Of a stretch of DNA of 64,000 nt, positions 43,543 to 55,796 are shown piece by piece. This DNA is from Cotesia glomerata. Lineage: Eukaryota > Arthropoda > Insecta > Hymenoptera > Braconidae. Position 1 is the stretch's first letter. Each line of letters opens with the position of its first letter. The translations under genes and the position numbers were made by a program. The notes under the pieces are model-generated. The model was not told where the DNA came from, made no database searches, and saw only the letters and a program-made list of their open reading frames with translations. The stretch is from contig NC_058158.1 of the NCBI RefSeq assembly GCF_020080835.1, positions 8,060,001 through 8,124,000 on the forward strand. Reading direction: 5' to 3'.

Positions 43543-46500
43543 TTAAATATCAAACAAATCAACAACAGTGTCAGTAATATCTGTCAAAAATCTATCAACA
43601 GGATTTCTGCGCCTCATTTTCGGCCTTCGTCTCGATAATTGCCCACTATTACCATCAAACTTGCTGCCAATAAATTCCCTAGGGGTTGATGGATTATCGG
43701 GAAATTTAATAAGCGACACCGTTCCAGCGTTTGCGGTGCCGCGGATATCTGAATTGCCTGCAGACTGACCCGTAACTTCTCCGCGGTTGAACTGCCCCCG
43801 ATTTTCCGAGAGCGAAGTTCCTCGTACGTGACCGTCTCCGACAGAGCTCGCAGAAATCGCGCCAGAGCTGAAACTTCCGTGAGCCTTGTCCGAAGTTTGT
43901 TGCACGGCCGCTGCATTTCCTTGAGCGAGACTTTGTGCATTTCCCGAGGACTCTGCGCGATTGTTGACCCACGAAGAGGGTTTTCCGTCGCTACCCCAGT
44001 TACTGCCGACCGAAGATTGTCCAAATGAGAACCCGTTCGATGAACTTGAGGCTGATGACGCCGCCGAAACTCCTGATACTTGCAACAATGGAGTTTTGTT
44101 ATTTTCTTGGCGATTTTGGGACCACTTCTGATTTGAAGATGCCGGTAAATTTTGTTCCCATTTCTGGGGAAAGTTGTTCACTTGCTGTGGCCTGGTGTAT
44201 GGATTATTCAGATCTGAAATAATAATTTAATTTTTACAATTCTTAATAATATAAAAAAATTTTTTTCTACAAACTTTATTGTTCAAATCTTTCAATTTAT
44301 CACGAATAGCGATTTAGAAATTCGAAAAAAACGATTTTTTTGCATTATTTTCATAGTATAGCCTTCTAAGAATATGCCCCTAAAAGGATTTTTCGGAATT
44401 GAAATTAATTTCGGAGTATAACATGCCTTTCAACGACTCCGACTGTCGCGACTTGTCCTCAAATTTTAAGCGCGTTTTTTTTTTTAAATTACTTTTTTAA
44501 AAACGGTGTGCATGCACTGATAGAAGGATTTGTTTATAGTTAAAAATATTTGTTAATATTTAACAAATCAGTTATTAGAGACCACTTTTTAGTCCTTAAC
44601 AAATATTTTTTAGTATTTAAAAATATTTATTAATATTTAAGAAATGAATATCAGATTTATTAAATACAAACAAATATTTTTTAATACAAATAAATCCTTC
44701 TATCATTGTGATATCTCAAGTTCTACACAACCGATTCACTTGAAATTTTACACAGAGTTTCTTTATTCATTATAGTATCGCACTACGAAGCGTTTTTAAA
44801 TAAAAATTTTTTTTATATTTTTAAAAAATTCCGAACGGCAGAAAAACAGGAAATAAACAAAACATGTTTTTCAAACCGCGGCCATTTTGTAAAAAATTTT
44901 TTTTTCTTTAAAACGTCTCGTAGTGGGATAACTAAATCCTTCTTCTTTAAGGATTATTAGTTGTTTTCCATTTCTGCTCACTGGAAGGATTGATATCCTG
45001 CACATCAGGATGTGCCATTTTTTCATCAGTCCCTACTTTGCCGGTCTGCAGTTTTTTGAAATTTGATTTTTTTTTAATTTTATTAATGTTTTGTACTCTT
45101 TAAATATTAATATAAAAATATATAGTAAAAATATTTGTTGTTTTTTTTTTACGACCGAAAAAACACCTAAAATTTGGGCTTCTAAACCAGAATACCGCCT
45201 TAATAATATAAAAAAATTTTTTTCTACTAATTTTATAGTTTAAATCTTTCTATTCATCGCAAATAGCGATTTAAAAAGTTCTCTATTGAAAAGTTGTTAA
45301 ATTGATGTTGAAAAAAGAAAAAAAAAGGATTCTTTGAAATATTATTACTGTAATCTTGGTAATTTGGACGATTGCTCCAAGACGAATGATCGGTATTGGC
45401 TGAAGTAGCAGCATTTGAAGCAGACGAAGCAAAATTTCCAGCACTTGAGGACGCACCCGACGAAACGGAATTGGATGATGAGCCAACGCTCGATTGAGCG
45501 CTTGTAATTGCCTGATTATTGACGACTTTTCCCGTAGATGAAGAACTTGCCTCACCCCAAGTGTAAGAGTTGCTGTTAGCAGAATTACCAGAATTTCCAC
45601 CGAAAATCGGGTGGTTTAAATTAAATGCATTTGCGTCGGACGCTGAAATACCCGCGAGTCCTGCGGAAAATGAAGTTGATTGGCTTGCAGATATTCCCGG
45701 CCTGTTAGATTTGATAAAAAAAAATATTAATAATTAAATATTTTTCATTGAGGACATAACAACGTACAATTGTGATGTTATTTCAGGTGATTAGTTGAAC
45801 AAAGAAAAAATAAATTAATTAATTCGGAGAAATGTTATATTTATTATGAATTATGTTTAATTATAGCCACCACATGCCGATAAATGGAAAGTTACAGTAA
45901 ATAATTCGGTTAAAATAAAATGAGTCATTTTTTAATTCTGATGAATAAAATGTGAGTGCTCAGCAAAAAAAATAATTCCTTATCGTATTGATCTTTGTAA
46001 AAGCCCGAGGCTTCAATCAAACGATAAGATGAAATAAAAGTAAAAAAAAATATATACGTTTGAAAGTAATACAGCATTAATCACCTGGAATTTTCAAAGA
46101 GACTCGAGCTGCTACTTTGGCTTTGCGATAAACTAATTCCCTCATCAGAGCCTCCTACGCTCAAAGAATGAGCATTATTGGCGCCGGTATTCAAGGTAAA
46201 GCTTGCTGTGAACGGTAAAAATCTCGCTTGAGGACCGTCTGAATTATTTTCATTTTGATTTCTCGAGCTCCCAACTGGAATCAACTCCGGCGGCGTGTTC
46301 CATCTCCGTCCTTCCTCTTGAAAGTACACTCGGTCTATTAAAATCCGGTATTATATCGTAATAAATCTCATTATTGAAATTAAAATTAAAATAAATACAT
46401 TATTTATTATAATTGGTACAAAGAATAAGATTAACAATTCATTGAATTTAAAAACTCTCTGAAATAAAATTTTCTTTCAGCGATTAATTGACCCTGAGTT

Positions 46501-46832
46501 GTAGAGTACCGTCATTAATAGCCACTGCTAATAGCCATGAGGCTAGTAAAAATGACCTCGTAATTTATACGATTAGATCCTCTCAGTGATATATTGTCTT
46601 CGTTATTTAATAATTAAATCTACAGAATTTTATACACAATTTATAAATATATTACATTACGTTGCACTGATAAAGTTTATTTAAAAATTAAATATTTTTT
46701 ACTGTTATTAAAATTAACTGCAATTTTTTAATAAGTGGTTATTTATTATTATTATTAATAAATAAAATAATTACCTGCTAAAGCGACCGAAAGAACAGAA
46801 ATCAAACAAAAAAATAGCAAGTATCTCGCCAT
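43543..46832 (-). CDS. Secreted Ser/Asn/Ala-rich silk-like protein, 443 aa
   Basis: Four exons: 46832-46775 (signal peptide MARYLLFFCLISVLSVALA), 46334-46085, 45701-45349, 44213-43543 (TAA); 1,332 nt, all GT-AG, phases consistent. The third donor is the weak GTAATA; it was chosen because it is the one that keeps phase into exon 4. The N-terminus after the signal (DRVYFQEEGRRWNTPP) is ordered-looking; residues about 75-400 are low-complexity, rich in Ser, Asn, Ala, Gly and Gln with runs such as SASSASSSSNGFSFGQSS. The last 30 residues form a compact end: SRRRPKMRRRN, possible convertase sites, then an amphipathic FLTDITDTVVDLFDI. Composition resembles silk or glue proteins; no homologue can be named. 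No TATA box seen. Confidence 0.8.
44251..45280. repeat. 75-bp direct repeats flanking intron sequence
   Basis: AATATAAAAAAATTTTTTTC...TAGCGATTTA occurs at 44,251-44,325 and again at 45,206-45,280, in the last intron of the 443-aa gene. The enclosed 880 bp include a MITE. Could be an intron-internal duplication or termini of a decayed element. Confidence 0.55.
44515..44708. mobile_element. CACTGATAG MITE, TG target duplication
   Basis: Ends CACTGATAGAAGGATTTG and CAAATAAATCCTTCTATCATTG (one mismatch), TG on both sides. Interior AACAAAT/ATTTGTT motifs as in the copy at 31,962. Same family, third copy with a 2-bp flank. Confidence 0.8.
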
Positions 46833-47081
46833 CGCGACTTGTCAAAACGTTCTGACATGTTACCGCACTCTCTTGCCCTTTTTCAACAAGTGTAAATGGC
46901 CTTAGAATAACTATTAAGATGCACCATGCGTACTTAGACGCAACCTATTGGATTAACCCATTACACGCTTATGCGCTCATTCCAAACCGAGGTGTCAATG
47001 AAAATTTTTCGGAAGTTTTACTGAATTGTTTGCTGCCTTTACACAGTAATTCGCAAAAAAATTTATGGATATTTTCTTTAT
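46833..47081. other. 5' flank of the 443-aa gene
   Basis: Short upstream region of the minus-strand silk-like gene. No TATA box at the usual distance. Frame at 46,919-47,119 has no support. Confidence 0.35.
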
Positions 47082-48344
47082 TACACGGAAAAATAGAAAA
47101 ATTACATTATATAATGTAACGTGACGCTCAGTATAAAAAACTGAAAAAATTACAGTTTCACATTGTAATTATTACAGATTTTGTAAGATTTACACTGAGA
47201 AAAAAACAATTTTTGTCCAGAAAAAAATTTCTTGGCTTAAGAATCGTTTAAAATAAATTTTGGTTTTTTGACAAAAGAATATCAATCATGATAATAAAAT
47301 ATTGGCATTAATTTTGATAGATTAATACACACTGAAGAAAAAAATACTTTTGCTCAATTAACAATTTCTTGGCTCAAGAAATTCGCTAACGATCAAATAT
47401 TATATTATTATTAATTATTAATTTCTGAAGAGAAGAACATCAATATTTATCATTGGATAATAGATAAACAATAGAATTGTTTTATTTAAATTAAGTAAAA
47501 ATTATTTCAATCAATTTAACAATTTCTTGAGCTAAGAATATATATTCTTTAAAATTTTTAAGAACATAAATTCTTGTATCAAGAAAATTTTCTTTATAAA
47601 AGTATTTTTTTTTCTCACACTGAAAAAAAGTGTAAATTTTCTTGGCTCAAGAAAATATTAAGGAAGATTGAAAATTTCTTGAATGAAGTCAAAGTTTCTC
47701 GAGCCAAGAAAATTTTCTTGAGTCAAGAAAATTTTTTCTTGCTCCAAAATAATTTTCGTTTTCCTTAAAATTTTCTTGGCGCAAGAAATTTGTTTTTTGT
47801 GTGCAGTGCACGAGTAGGTTCACTTGAATTACACATAAAAACAGACAAAAAAATATATTCTTGAAAATTATCAAGAATATACATTCTTGTGACAAGACAA
47901 TTTTCTCAAGAGTAATACTTTTTTTTCTCAGCGTACAATAGCGCTCAAAAGTATTTTGACAACATTATGCATTAGTTTTTTTCACTAATGTTAAAATACT
48001 TTGGAGCCACCATTTTCTTAATATTTTAAAAACTAAACTTTCTTTTGTTACGAACAACGACCACTTTGACACTATTTTGTAGATTATTCAAAAGCTGTTA
48101 AAAAAATAAATAAATGATTATTATTTTTCATATTTATGTTTAATTAAACCATTAAATAATTTTTTATTAAATACTTTTGAGCGCTACTGTACATTGTAAA
48201 ATGTAAATATTACATTGAAAGCTCTGAAAATTAACATTCAAAATTTGAATTTAGGAAAATATTATTTTGAACTGCAATTTTTTTAGTTTTTTATACAAAG
48301 CGACGTTTATTACTATTTATAGTGTAATTTTTCTTTTTTCCGTG
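47082..48344. mobile_element. Composite of nested TIR elements with CTTGGCTCAAG palindromes
   Basis: Outer ends TACACGGAAAAATAGAAAAA and TTTTTCTTTTTTCCGTGTA. A second pair, ACACTGAGAAAAAAA at 47,192 and TTTTTTTCTCAGCGTA ending 47,935, lies inside; further CACTGAAGAAAAAAA and CACACTGAAAAAAAG ends lie at about 47,328 and 47,616. The inner sequence is packed with TTCTTGGCTCAAGAA-type palindromes. Same palindrome class as the MITE at 33,619. No coding. Confidence 0.6.
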
Positions 48345-49133
48345 TATTTATTGAATATCTGTTTCAAAGCTTATTTATGATTAATAATAAAAATATTTCT
48401 TTCATTGATTTAGACTTAGATTTATTTAAAAATGATTTAGCTTGGTGATAAGTCGATTTAAAAATCAAGACCGAGGTCTTTGGAAAATTCCGTAGTTTAT
48501 TTATTAGTTCGAGGTTAAAAAAATTTTTTTTCAATGGATTCATTTAATTTATTTCTTGGAACTGTGTTACAATTCGAACAATAAATTTTTTTGTGATCTT
48601 ACAAAAAGAGAAATTTTTTTATAATTTTTAAAATCATTTAATTCAAAATTGAAAGATTTTTTTTTACAAATAAAACTTTATATTAAGCCGTAAAAAGTAT
48701 TAAAAAAAAATATACTTGAACTCAGTCGTAGCAGCTCGAAATAAATTTTATTTGTTTTTAAATTTAATTTTATATCCGCGACAAGTGGCTCTGAATATTG
48801 AGTATTTTAATGAACTGCTAGTATAGACGTTAAATAATACTTTTATTTACATTCAGAATGTGTTGTCGATTGTAATAATACAATCTAGCTAATCAGATGT
48901 GCCTCGAATGTCACCAGTGGGTAATTTAAAATTACTTTCATTGTCTGTCGGTGAGACTTCTTTTAAGCTGGCATCTTGACATTGTCTATAAATTCACAGA
49001 GGAAAATAAATACTGTACAACATTTATTGCGCTTTTCAATCCAATCTTATCTCTTATCTCTTTAACTGTACGATTGCTCGAACTTATATTAAGTTTAATC
49101 TATTTAGTTTGATTCCACACTTGAGAGCGCTGT
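48345..49133. other. Intergenic, no gene recognised
   Basis: AT-rich spacer downstream of the minus-strand 178-aa gene. A minus-strand AATAAA at about 49,023-49,028 may be its polyadenylation signal. Confidence 0.4.
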
Positions 49134-50981
49134 TTAAAACTTGGCATCTTCAATTGTCGAATCAATATTCGAAGTTGGTAACGAAAATGTCGAAGAGGGA
49201 GTAAAAGTAGTGGGAACTGAAGACGATGCAAATCCAACCGAAGACACTGAATCCAGAGTTGAAGTAAAAGTTGAAGAGGAAGTTGAGGAGGCCAAACTTT
49301 TCGAGATAATTGCCATAAGTTTATCGTCCTCTTTAATTTGTAAAGAAGACTGCGGTTGGATTCTTTTTTTTGTCTGACAATTATGCGATGAACAATTACC
49401 TGCATAATGTACAAAAAAAAAAAATATCCTCAATTAGTTAATTGATTTATTTTATCACAAATGGAATGAAATGTAAAGGCAAATAAAAAAAAAGATAAAT
49501 TACTTGATACTTTTTTCAGCAATTCATAAATTTCACGCTGTGAACGCTCAATATTATCAATACGCTTTTTCATCAAAAGCAATTCATTTTTATCGTCGGA
49601 ATCAACGTAACGTAAAAGCCGGCTCATCGAGGACGGCGACCACGAATTCTCCACTGGAGTCCAATTTTTATCTCTCATTTCCATCGATACTGTTTCAGGT
49701 GGTTTTAATTCGTTCATTATTGGATTTCCTGAAATTTATTATTGTGGTTTTAATTAACTTTTAAATTATCACTTTTCAATCTGATTGATTTTTTTTTTCA
49801 TTTACACATTTTAGTTAATTAGTTGTCTTTATTATTACTATAGCAACCTTGCAATCACTATGTAACTGCCATGATATGTAAACTATAAATAAACAAAATT
49901 TTGGTTTATTAAGTAATGACTTTTGTAAAATTGCACTGTACTTTCTTAAATATTGACGTTCTTAAATATATAAGCTCATCCTGATGTTATCCTCATCAAG
50001 AGCTTTCATTTGAGTACCCACATGCATTTTGATATATTTTTCATATATACATATACATATAATATATATAAATATATAAATATATGAAAAATTGGTGTGG
50101 GTACTCAAATTAAAGGTCTCGATGAGTGTAGCATCGGGATGAGCTTATGTTTTCAAAAATATCATTAGTTGACAAGATAGCAAAGTCAGTTCTTAATTAT
50201 TGACATTTTTATAGATATAAGCTCATCCCGATGTTGCACTCATCAAGAGCTTTCATTTGAGTACCCACATGCATTTTGATATATTTTTCATATATACATA
50301 TATAAATAATATATAAATATATAAAAAATTAATGTGGGTACTTAAATGAAAGGTCTCGACGTGAGTAACATCGGAATGAGCTTATATCTTTAAAAATGTC
50401 AATAGTTTACGAAATATACATTAAATTGCACTGTACTTTCTTAACTATTGACGTTTTTAAAGATATAAGCTCATCTCGATGTTACACTCATCGAGAGCTT
50501 TCATTTGAGTACCCACATGCATTTTGATATATTTTTCATATATACATATATATAATATATATAAATATGTGAAAAATTGATGTAGGTACTCAAATGAAAG
50601 GTCTCGATGAGTGTAACATCGGGATGAGCTTATATCTTTAAAAATGTCAATAGTTCACGAGATACAAGGTCTTTTCTTTATTATGTATTTAGAGATAGAG
50701 CATTTACGAATGCAGCCTTAACACTTATCATCATAAATTGACTGTTGGTGAGAATGATATGAAACCTTGAAAAGGCAGAACTCCAGGTCGACTTTTCTAA
50801 CGATATCAAATTTAACTATAAAAACCTATTTTATCATATAAATACACTGACCACAAAATTTTGCTTATTCTCTTAATAATATAGATTATTAATTAAAAAA
50901 AAAAAAAATATAATTGCGACGAAAAAAACAATTACCGTAGGCTTCACCGAAGCATAAAATTCCAGCGAGCAGAATAATCAT
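49134..50981 (-). CDS. Small secreted protein with coiled coil and Ser/Thr tail, 178 aa
   Basis: Three exons joined in phase 1: 50981-50936 (signal peptide MIILLAGILCFGEA), 49728-49504, 49399-49134 (TAA). Residues about 60-90 (NELLLMKKRIDNIERSQREI and onward) form a strong heptad-type coiled coil, preceded by a Trp/Pro/Ser-rich part (NWTPVENSWSPSSMSRLLRY). Just after it two cysteines (about 93 and 98) could link chains. The tail from about 115 is Ser/Thr-rich (STSSSTFTSTLDSVSS). A Helitron sits inside intron 1 and ends 50 bp from exon 1. The coiled coil plus low-complexity tail suggest a structural, self-associating secreted product, but the family is not recognised. Confidence 0.8.
49840..50885 (-). 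mobile_element. Non-autonomous Helitron, copy 5
   Basis: Right end complement of TCTATATTATTAAGAG at 50,885; left end complement of the hairpin end with terminal CTAT instead of CTAG. Three internal inverted-repeat modules (about 49,965-50,160; 50,210-50,395; 50,455-50,645). Located in intron 1 of the 178-aa gene. Confidence 0.83.
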
Positions 50982-51075
50982 TATTACTGCAGCTTATTAT
51001 TGTGGTAGTTATTGTTGGGAAAGCCCACGAAAACCTCAAAATTTTCACGTTAGACTTCACCCAGTGGTTTATCCC

Positions 51076-51112
51076 GGACTGAGCTCCAGGTAACCGTGAA
51101 CTGGTTTATATA
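51076..51112 (-). promoter_or_regulatory. TATA box and initiator of the 178-aa gene
   Basis: Minus strand TATATAAAC (51,112-51,104) followed about 32 nt later by AGCTCAGTCC (about 51,085-51,076), a good match to the arthropod TCAGT initiator. Leader of about 100 nt. Confidence 0.65.
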
Positions 51113-51748
51113 GGGGCCAAATATATGGATCTATTTGTACCGGTCCTGTGCGCCTATTGGTGATGTGATGAACACTAGAAAAGCCATTAGGCTAACGAGC
51201 ATCTCTATCTGTATATTTCCGCACTTTGTAATGCATAACATCCTCATAGCACCGGTCGACTCTCGATTCCAGATACAGAATCTCAACGTCTTGGTAATGC
51301 CATTGTTTCTCCATGCACTCTATTCTTCCTACTTTATCATTGCTTACAATATTTTCCGTCGAGTGCTCTGATAAAAACGATGAAAAAGCTTTTCTTTGTC
51401 TGTGCATGTACGCCTATTGTCATTGTTCATTATTCTAAATATATATGCCATTCGGAAGGAGTACTTTTATTGTACAATGTTAACTGACGAATGTTAATAG
51501 CGTTCTTAAAAAATGAGTCTACTTAGAAATATTGTTGACCCTCTTACGCTGAATTAAAAAATATAAAAGTAAAGAGGAATTTTACTTAATGTTTTATAAA
51601 TGTATATTAGGTCTCCATAAAAAAAAAAACTTTATGCTCTTTCTTTTTTGTCTCTTTAAATTTTTAAATTCACAAATCTTCCGACTTTTGAAGAGAAAAA
51701 TTATCTTTATCTGTTTTTGCTAAATAATTCAGGCCAGAACTTTGATAA
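51113..51748. other. Upstream flank of the 178-aa gene
   Basis: Composition is more balanced at 51,120-51,420, as often seen upstream of genes. Overlapping frames on both strands (51,135-51,407) have no support. Confidence 0.35.
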
Positions 51749-52074
51749 TCTATATTATTAAGAGAATAAGCAAAATTTTGTGCCCAGTGTATTTATATGA
51801 TAAAATGGGTTTTTATGGTTAAATTGGGTATCATTGGAAAAGTCTTGACTTGAAGTTGTGTCATTTCATACTTTCATATCATTCTCACTAATAGTCAATT
51901 TATGATGATAAATATTCGGGCTGTATTTAAAAATGCTCTATCTCTAGATACATAATTGAGAAATGGCTTTGTATCTCGTGAACTATTGACATTTTTAAAG
52001 GTATAAGCTCACCCCGATGTTACTCTCATCAAGACCTTTCATTCAAGTACCCACATCAATTTTTCATATATTTA

Positions 52075-52149
<75 letters not shown>

Positions 52150-52469
52150 AAAAATATATCAAACATGCATGTGGGTACTTAAATGAAAGCTCTTGATGAA
52201 TGTAACATCGGGATGAGCTTATATTTTTAAAATATATATTATATATATGTATATATGAAAAATATATCAAAAATGCATGTGAGTACTCAAATGAAAGCTC
52301 TTGATGAGTGTAATATCGGGATGAGCTTATATCTTTAAAAATGTCAACAATTAAGAAATGACATTGTATCTTGTGAACTATTGATATTTTTAAAGATATA
52401 AGCTGATCTCGAAGTTACACTCATCAAGACCTTTCATTTGAGTACCCACATCAATTTTTCATATATTTA

Positions 52470-52501
<32 letters not shown>

Positions 52502-52589
52502 GAAAAATATATCAAAAATGCATGTGGGTACTCAAATGAAAACTTTCGATGAATGTAACATCAGGATGAGCTTATATCTTTAAAATATA

Positions 52590-53291
52590 TCTATATTATT
52601 ATTAAATATTCCTATCTATATAGTCACTTATCACGATATCTCGAGAACAATCAGAGCTAGATACTTGAAATTTGGTAGGAATATTACTTTTGTCATGTAG
52701 AGGTCAGCTAAGAACGGATTTTCAGAAATTCCTCCCCCAAAGGAGTTTGCGGGGGCGTTAACAATGAAAAATTCCCGTTTTTAAAATATAGCTTCTATCG
52801 ACTCGAAATTTGATAGGAATCTTCTGTAAGAGATGTATAAATAGTTTATGAACGAATTTACGATAGATTACCCTAAAAAGGGGTTGTAGAGGTGGGCATT
52901 AACAATGAAAATTTTTATTTTTCAATCTATAGCTCCTACAGGAGCAAATTTAATAAGAATTTTCTATAAGAATCATTTATGAACGAATTTCACGATATTT
53001 CATTTCATCCCACAGGAGTTTGCGCGGGTGGGTATTAATAATGAAAATTTTTAATGAAAACTTAAAGTTTCACACTGTAGTTCCTACAGACTCCAAATTT
53101 GGTAGTAATTTTCTATAAGTGTTCAAAGAGTTCATTTATAATTTTCAACGTTAGATCCTTCTGCGTCTGAATTTGAGATCTTTGTCTCTGTGTGTCTGAA
53201 TTTGAGCGAATTACGGCGAATCCTGATGAATTAGGTAATTAATTAAAAAATTTTTGTTAAATACCTGTGCGAAGCCGGGGCGACCTGCTAG
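52590..53291 (+). mobile_element. Second Helitron family, non-autonomous
   Basis: Starts A|TCTATATTATTATTAAAT and ends with GTGCGAAGCCGGGGCGACCTGCTAG, the GC-rich CTAG terminus widespread among insect Helitrons. Interior repeats a degenerate unit of about 110 bp (ATTTGGTAGGAAT...AACAATGAAAA). The 3' flank is G rather than the expected T, so this border is less certain. Confidence 0.75.
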
Positions 53292-53292
53292 G

Positions 53293-53360
<68 letters not shown>

Positions 53361-53363
<3 letters not shown>

Positions 53364-54283
53364 GTGATTCTCTGTGAGGATGTTTTTTGCTGTCCCAGGC
53401 ATTTTTTTTATTAGAAAAATTGTTATTTTGTTACTAAAAAAAATTTATTATGAAAGTAAAAAAAACATTTCTATTTGGAGCATTGAAAATTAAAATGAAA
53501 TAAATTTTAGTTTTTTTGCTATAAATTCGTAAACCACCGAAATAACAGTCTCCTGGGCTGTTTCACTCCCAAAATTAAAACTTTAAGATTAAATTTTAAG
53601 TTATTCGTCCATAATATATAATTTGGTCCATAATGTTTATAAACTTAATTAGTTAACTAACAATCTTCTTCAATGAAAAGTACCGAAAATTAATTTGTTT
53701 CATTAAATTCATTAAACCAAAGTTTGTCCCAGGCATTTTAAGAACAGTCCCCTGCCAGAAGTTCAAAGCCAAAAAAAAAAAATCCAGCGTGTTATTTTAC
53801 CTTTTGTAAGGTTTATAAGGACCTAACTAGCCTTGAGTTAATAACCATAGGGCTGTTAGCGCTTTATCGGCATTTTTAGTGTCAAAGCACCGTTTGTGCT
53901 GGAAATATGTGTCTGGGCCACTTTAAAACTCAGTCCCCTGGCAACTATTTTTATTTATAATTTATTTATAAAATTGGATCCATAAGTCTTAATATTATTC
54001 TAATTAATGTAAACATTCATTGAGAACTTGAAAAGTTGAATGTATTCAAATAGTTTGCTTGATTTTTCTCAATTTGATAAAAAAACAACAGTCCCCTGTA
54101 ATGTTACATGGCAAAGATACACAAATATCGAAAAAGTAAAAACTAATTCGGCTGTTTATTTATTATGATTATATTAAGCTGATAGTTTTGTAACCCTTGT
54201 TATTTTTTTTTCTGATAAAATCAAAAATAATTTGGTCGGACAATTTTGTACAGATTTAAGACGTCCTTACAGAGAATCACCCA
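53361..54283. mobile_element. TIR element of 923 bp with TA target duplication
   Basis: TGGGTGATTCTCTGTGAGGA at left and the complement (one mismatch) at right, flanked by TA, inside a (TA)n tract within a Helitron. Interior carries the decamer CAGTCCCCTG or a one-base variant four times (about 53,549, 53,744, 53,932 and 54,090). TA duplication fits Tc1/mariner-like elements; non-autonomous. Confidence 0.75.
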
Positions 54284-54499
54284 TATGCATATATGAAAAA
54301 TATATCAAAAATGCATGTTGATACTTAAATGAAAGCTCTTAATGAGTATAACATCGGGATGAGCTTATATCTTTAAAAACGCCAATAGTTTAAAATGTAC
54401 AGTGCAATTTAACAAAAGTCATTATTTAATAAAAACAAAACTTTATTCATTTACAGTTCACAAGTCACGGCAGTTACATAGTGACTGCAAGGTTGTTAG

Positions 54500-55796
54500 T
54501 TTTATTTTATTTAAATAAAATGAGTAAATCTATTTATAAAATAAAAAAAAAATGATTAATTGTATCAATTGCCGAATACAATGTTGCGAAATTAAATAAA
54601 TAATGGAAAGATAAAATTGAATTGAACTGAATGGGAATTAATTTTTAAATACTCAAGATACAATGAGTAATTTAAAAATACGCTGTTATTTTTTACAAGC
54701 ATCAGAATTGATGATTACTAATTTAAGCTGAATATACCATAAGTAACAATTAACTACAGTTAATAATTAATCGTAATTATGCATCCTGGTTTAAAAGAGA
54801 TAATCGATAACATTTAATTATTACTGGTCACTTGATATGACTCTTACTTCGTAAAAATATGTGAATAGTATATGCTTATTGCAAGTGTGAAATACGTAAG
54901 AGTATTTAAATAAATTATATGTTGTTTTTAGTAATAATTCTCAAAGATGTCTGCAGTCAGTGATCATGATTAGATAATTTATTTATTAGAATTGATTGAT
55001 TGATTACGCAGAGTTATTTAGACGTGTTAAAATATTATAATCGCGTCATTGGGATTTCCTTTTCATTTTACTTTAATTTAACAAAAATTTTTTATTTTTT
55101 ATTTTTATCTACGCATCGCACAATTCTGAGTAAGTATGGCGGGAATTTTATGAGGGTCTCAATAACTTTTTCTGTTGCTTCAGAAGTTTGAATATTAAAA
55201 AAATTCGAAGTTTTTTGTAAACTTTTTTAGTTCCAGTTGAAAAGAGACCTATGAAAAATTTATAATTAAATTATAAATACCAATTATTTAATATCAAAGC
55301 CTTCCCAATAAAAGTAAAAATACACTGAAAATTAAAAAAAAACTCTTTTTTAAAATTTTTTTTTTACTTCTCTTAGAACTGTAACTTTTAAAATGAAGAG
55401 TGTTTATGAATTGAAGTTTAAAGCGACAGTGAAATCACTTATCTATAATACAGAATACAGCAGATATTCATAATCCAAGTATACTAAACTACACGCAGCA
55501 GCTTAAACTTGTAATTGAATGAAACAATAATCAAATGTGAGTCATACATAGTAGATTGTAACGGTTGGTTTGAAGCTTTTGCTTCCAAAATTACATTACT
55601 TTGATAACTGTGTTATTTAATTAACAACTCTTCATTAAATTATTCCCCTTGTAGTTTGACATTGATTATCTCTAGTATGCATAATTTTATATGGATATAT
55701 GCAATGTCGTAACTCGGTAAATTTTTTTAATTTTATTTATTTAATTTAGCCAAAAAATTTTTTCGATGAGAATACAAAATCTAAAATTAAATATAA
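54500..55796. other. Intergenic, no gene recognised
   Basis: AT-rich sequence between two Helitrons; the frame at 55,000-55,191 has no support. Nothing else identified. Confidence 0.45.

Larger units (their letters stand above)
51749..54499 (+). mobile_element. Non-autonomous Helitron, copy 6, with two nested insertions
   Basis: Begins TCTATATTATTAAGAG after an A and ends with the hairpin, AAGGTTGTTAG, before a T. Opposite orientation to copies 1-5 and 7. Contains several inverted-repeat modules, some with (TA)n loops (52,078-52,140), a second-family Helitron (52,590-53,291), a (TA)n tract (53,297-53,360) and a TIR element (53,361-54,283). Confidence 0.83.

Noticed and set aside
43568..44222. 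Plus-strand frames over the silk-like exon
   Set aside because: Antisense shadows of the minus-strand exon with consistent phases.
28627..50981. Possibility that the secreted-protein cluster is an integrated polydnavirus segment
   Set aside because: No segment-excision motif, viral structural gene or known viral family was recognised; intron-rich host-type genes are enough to explain it.
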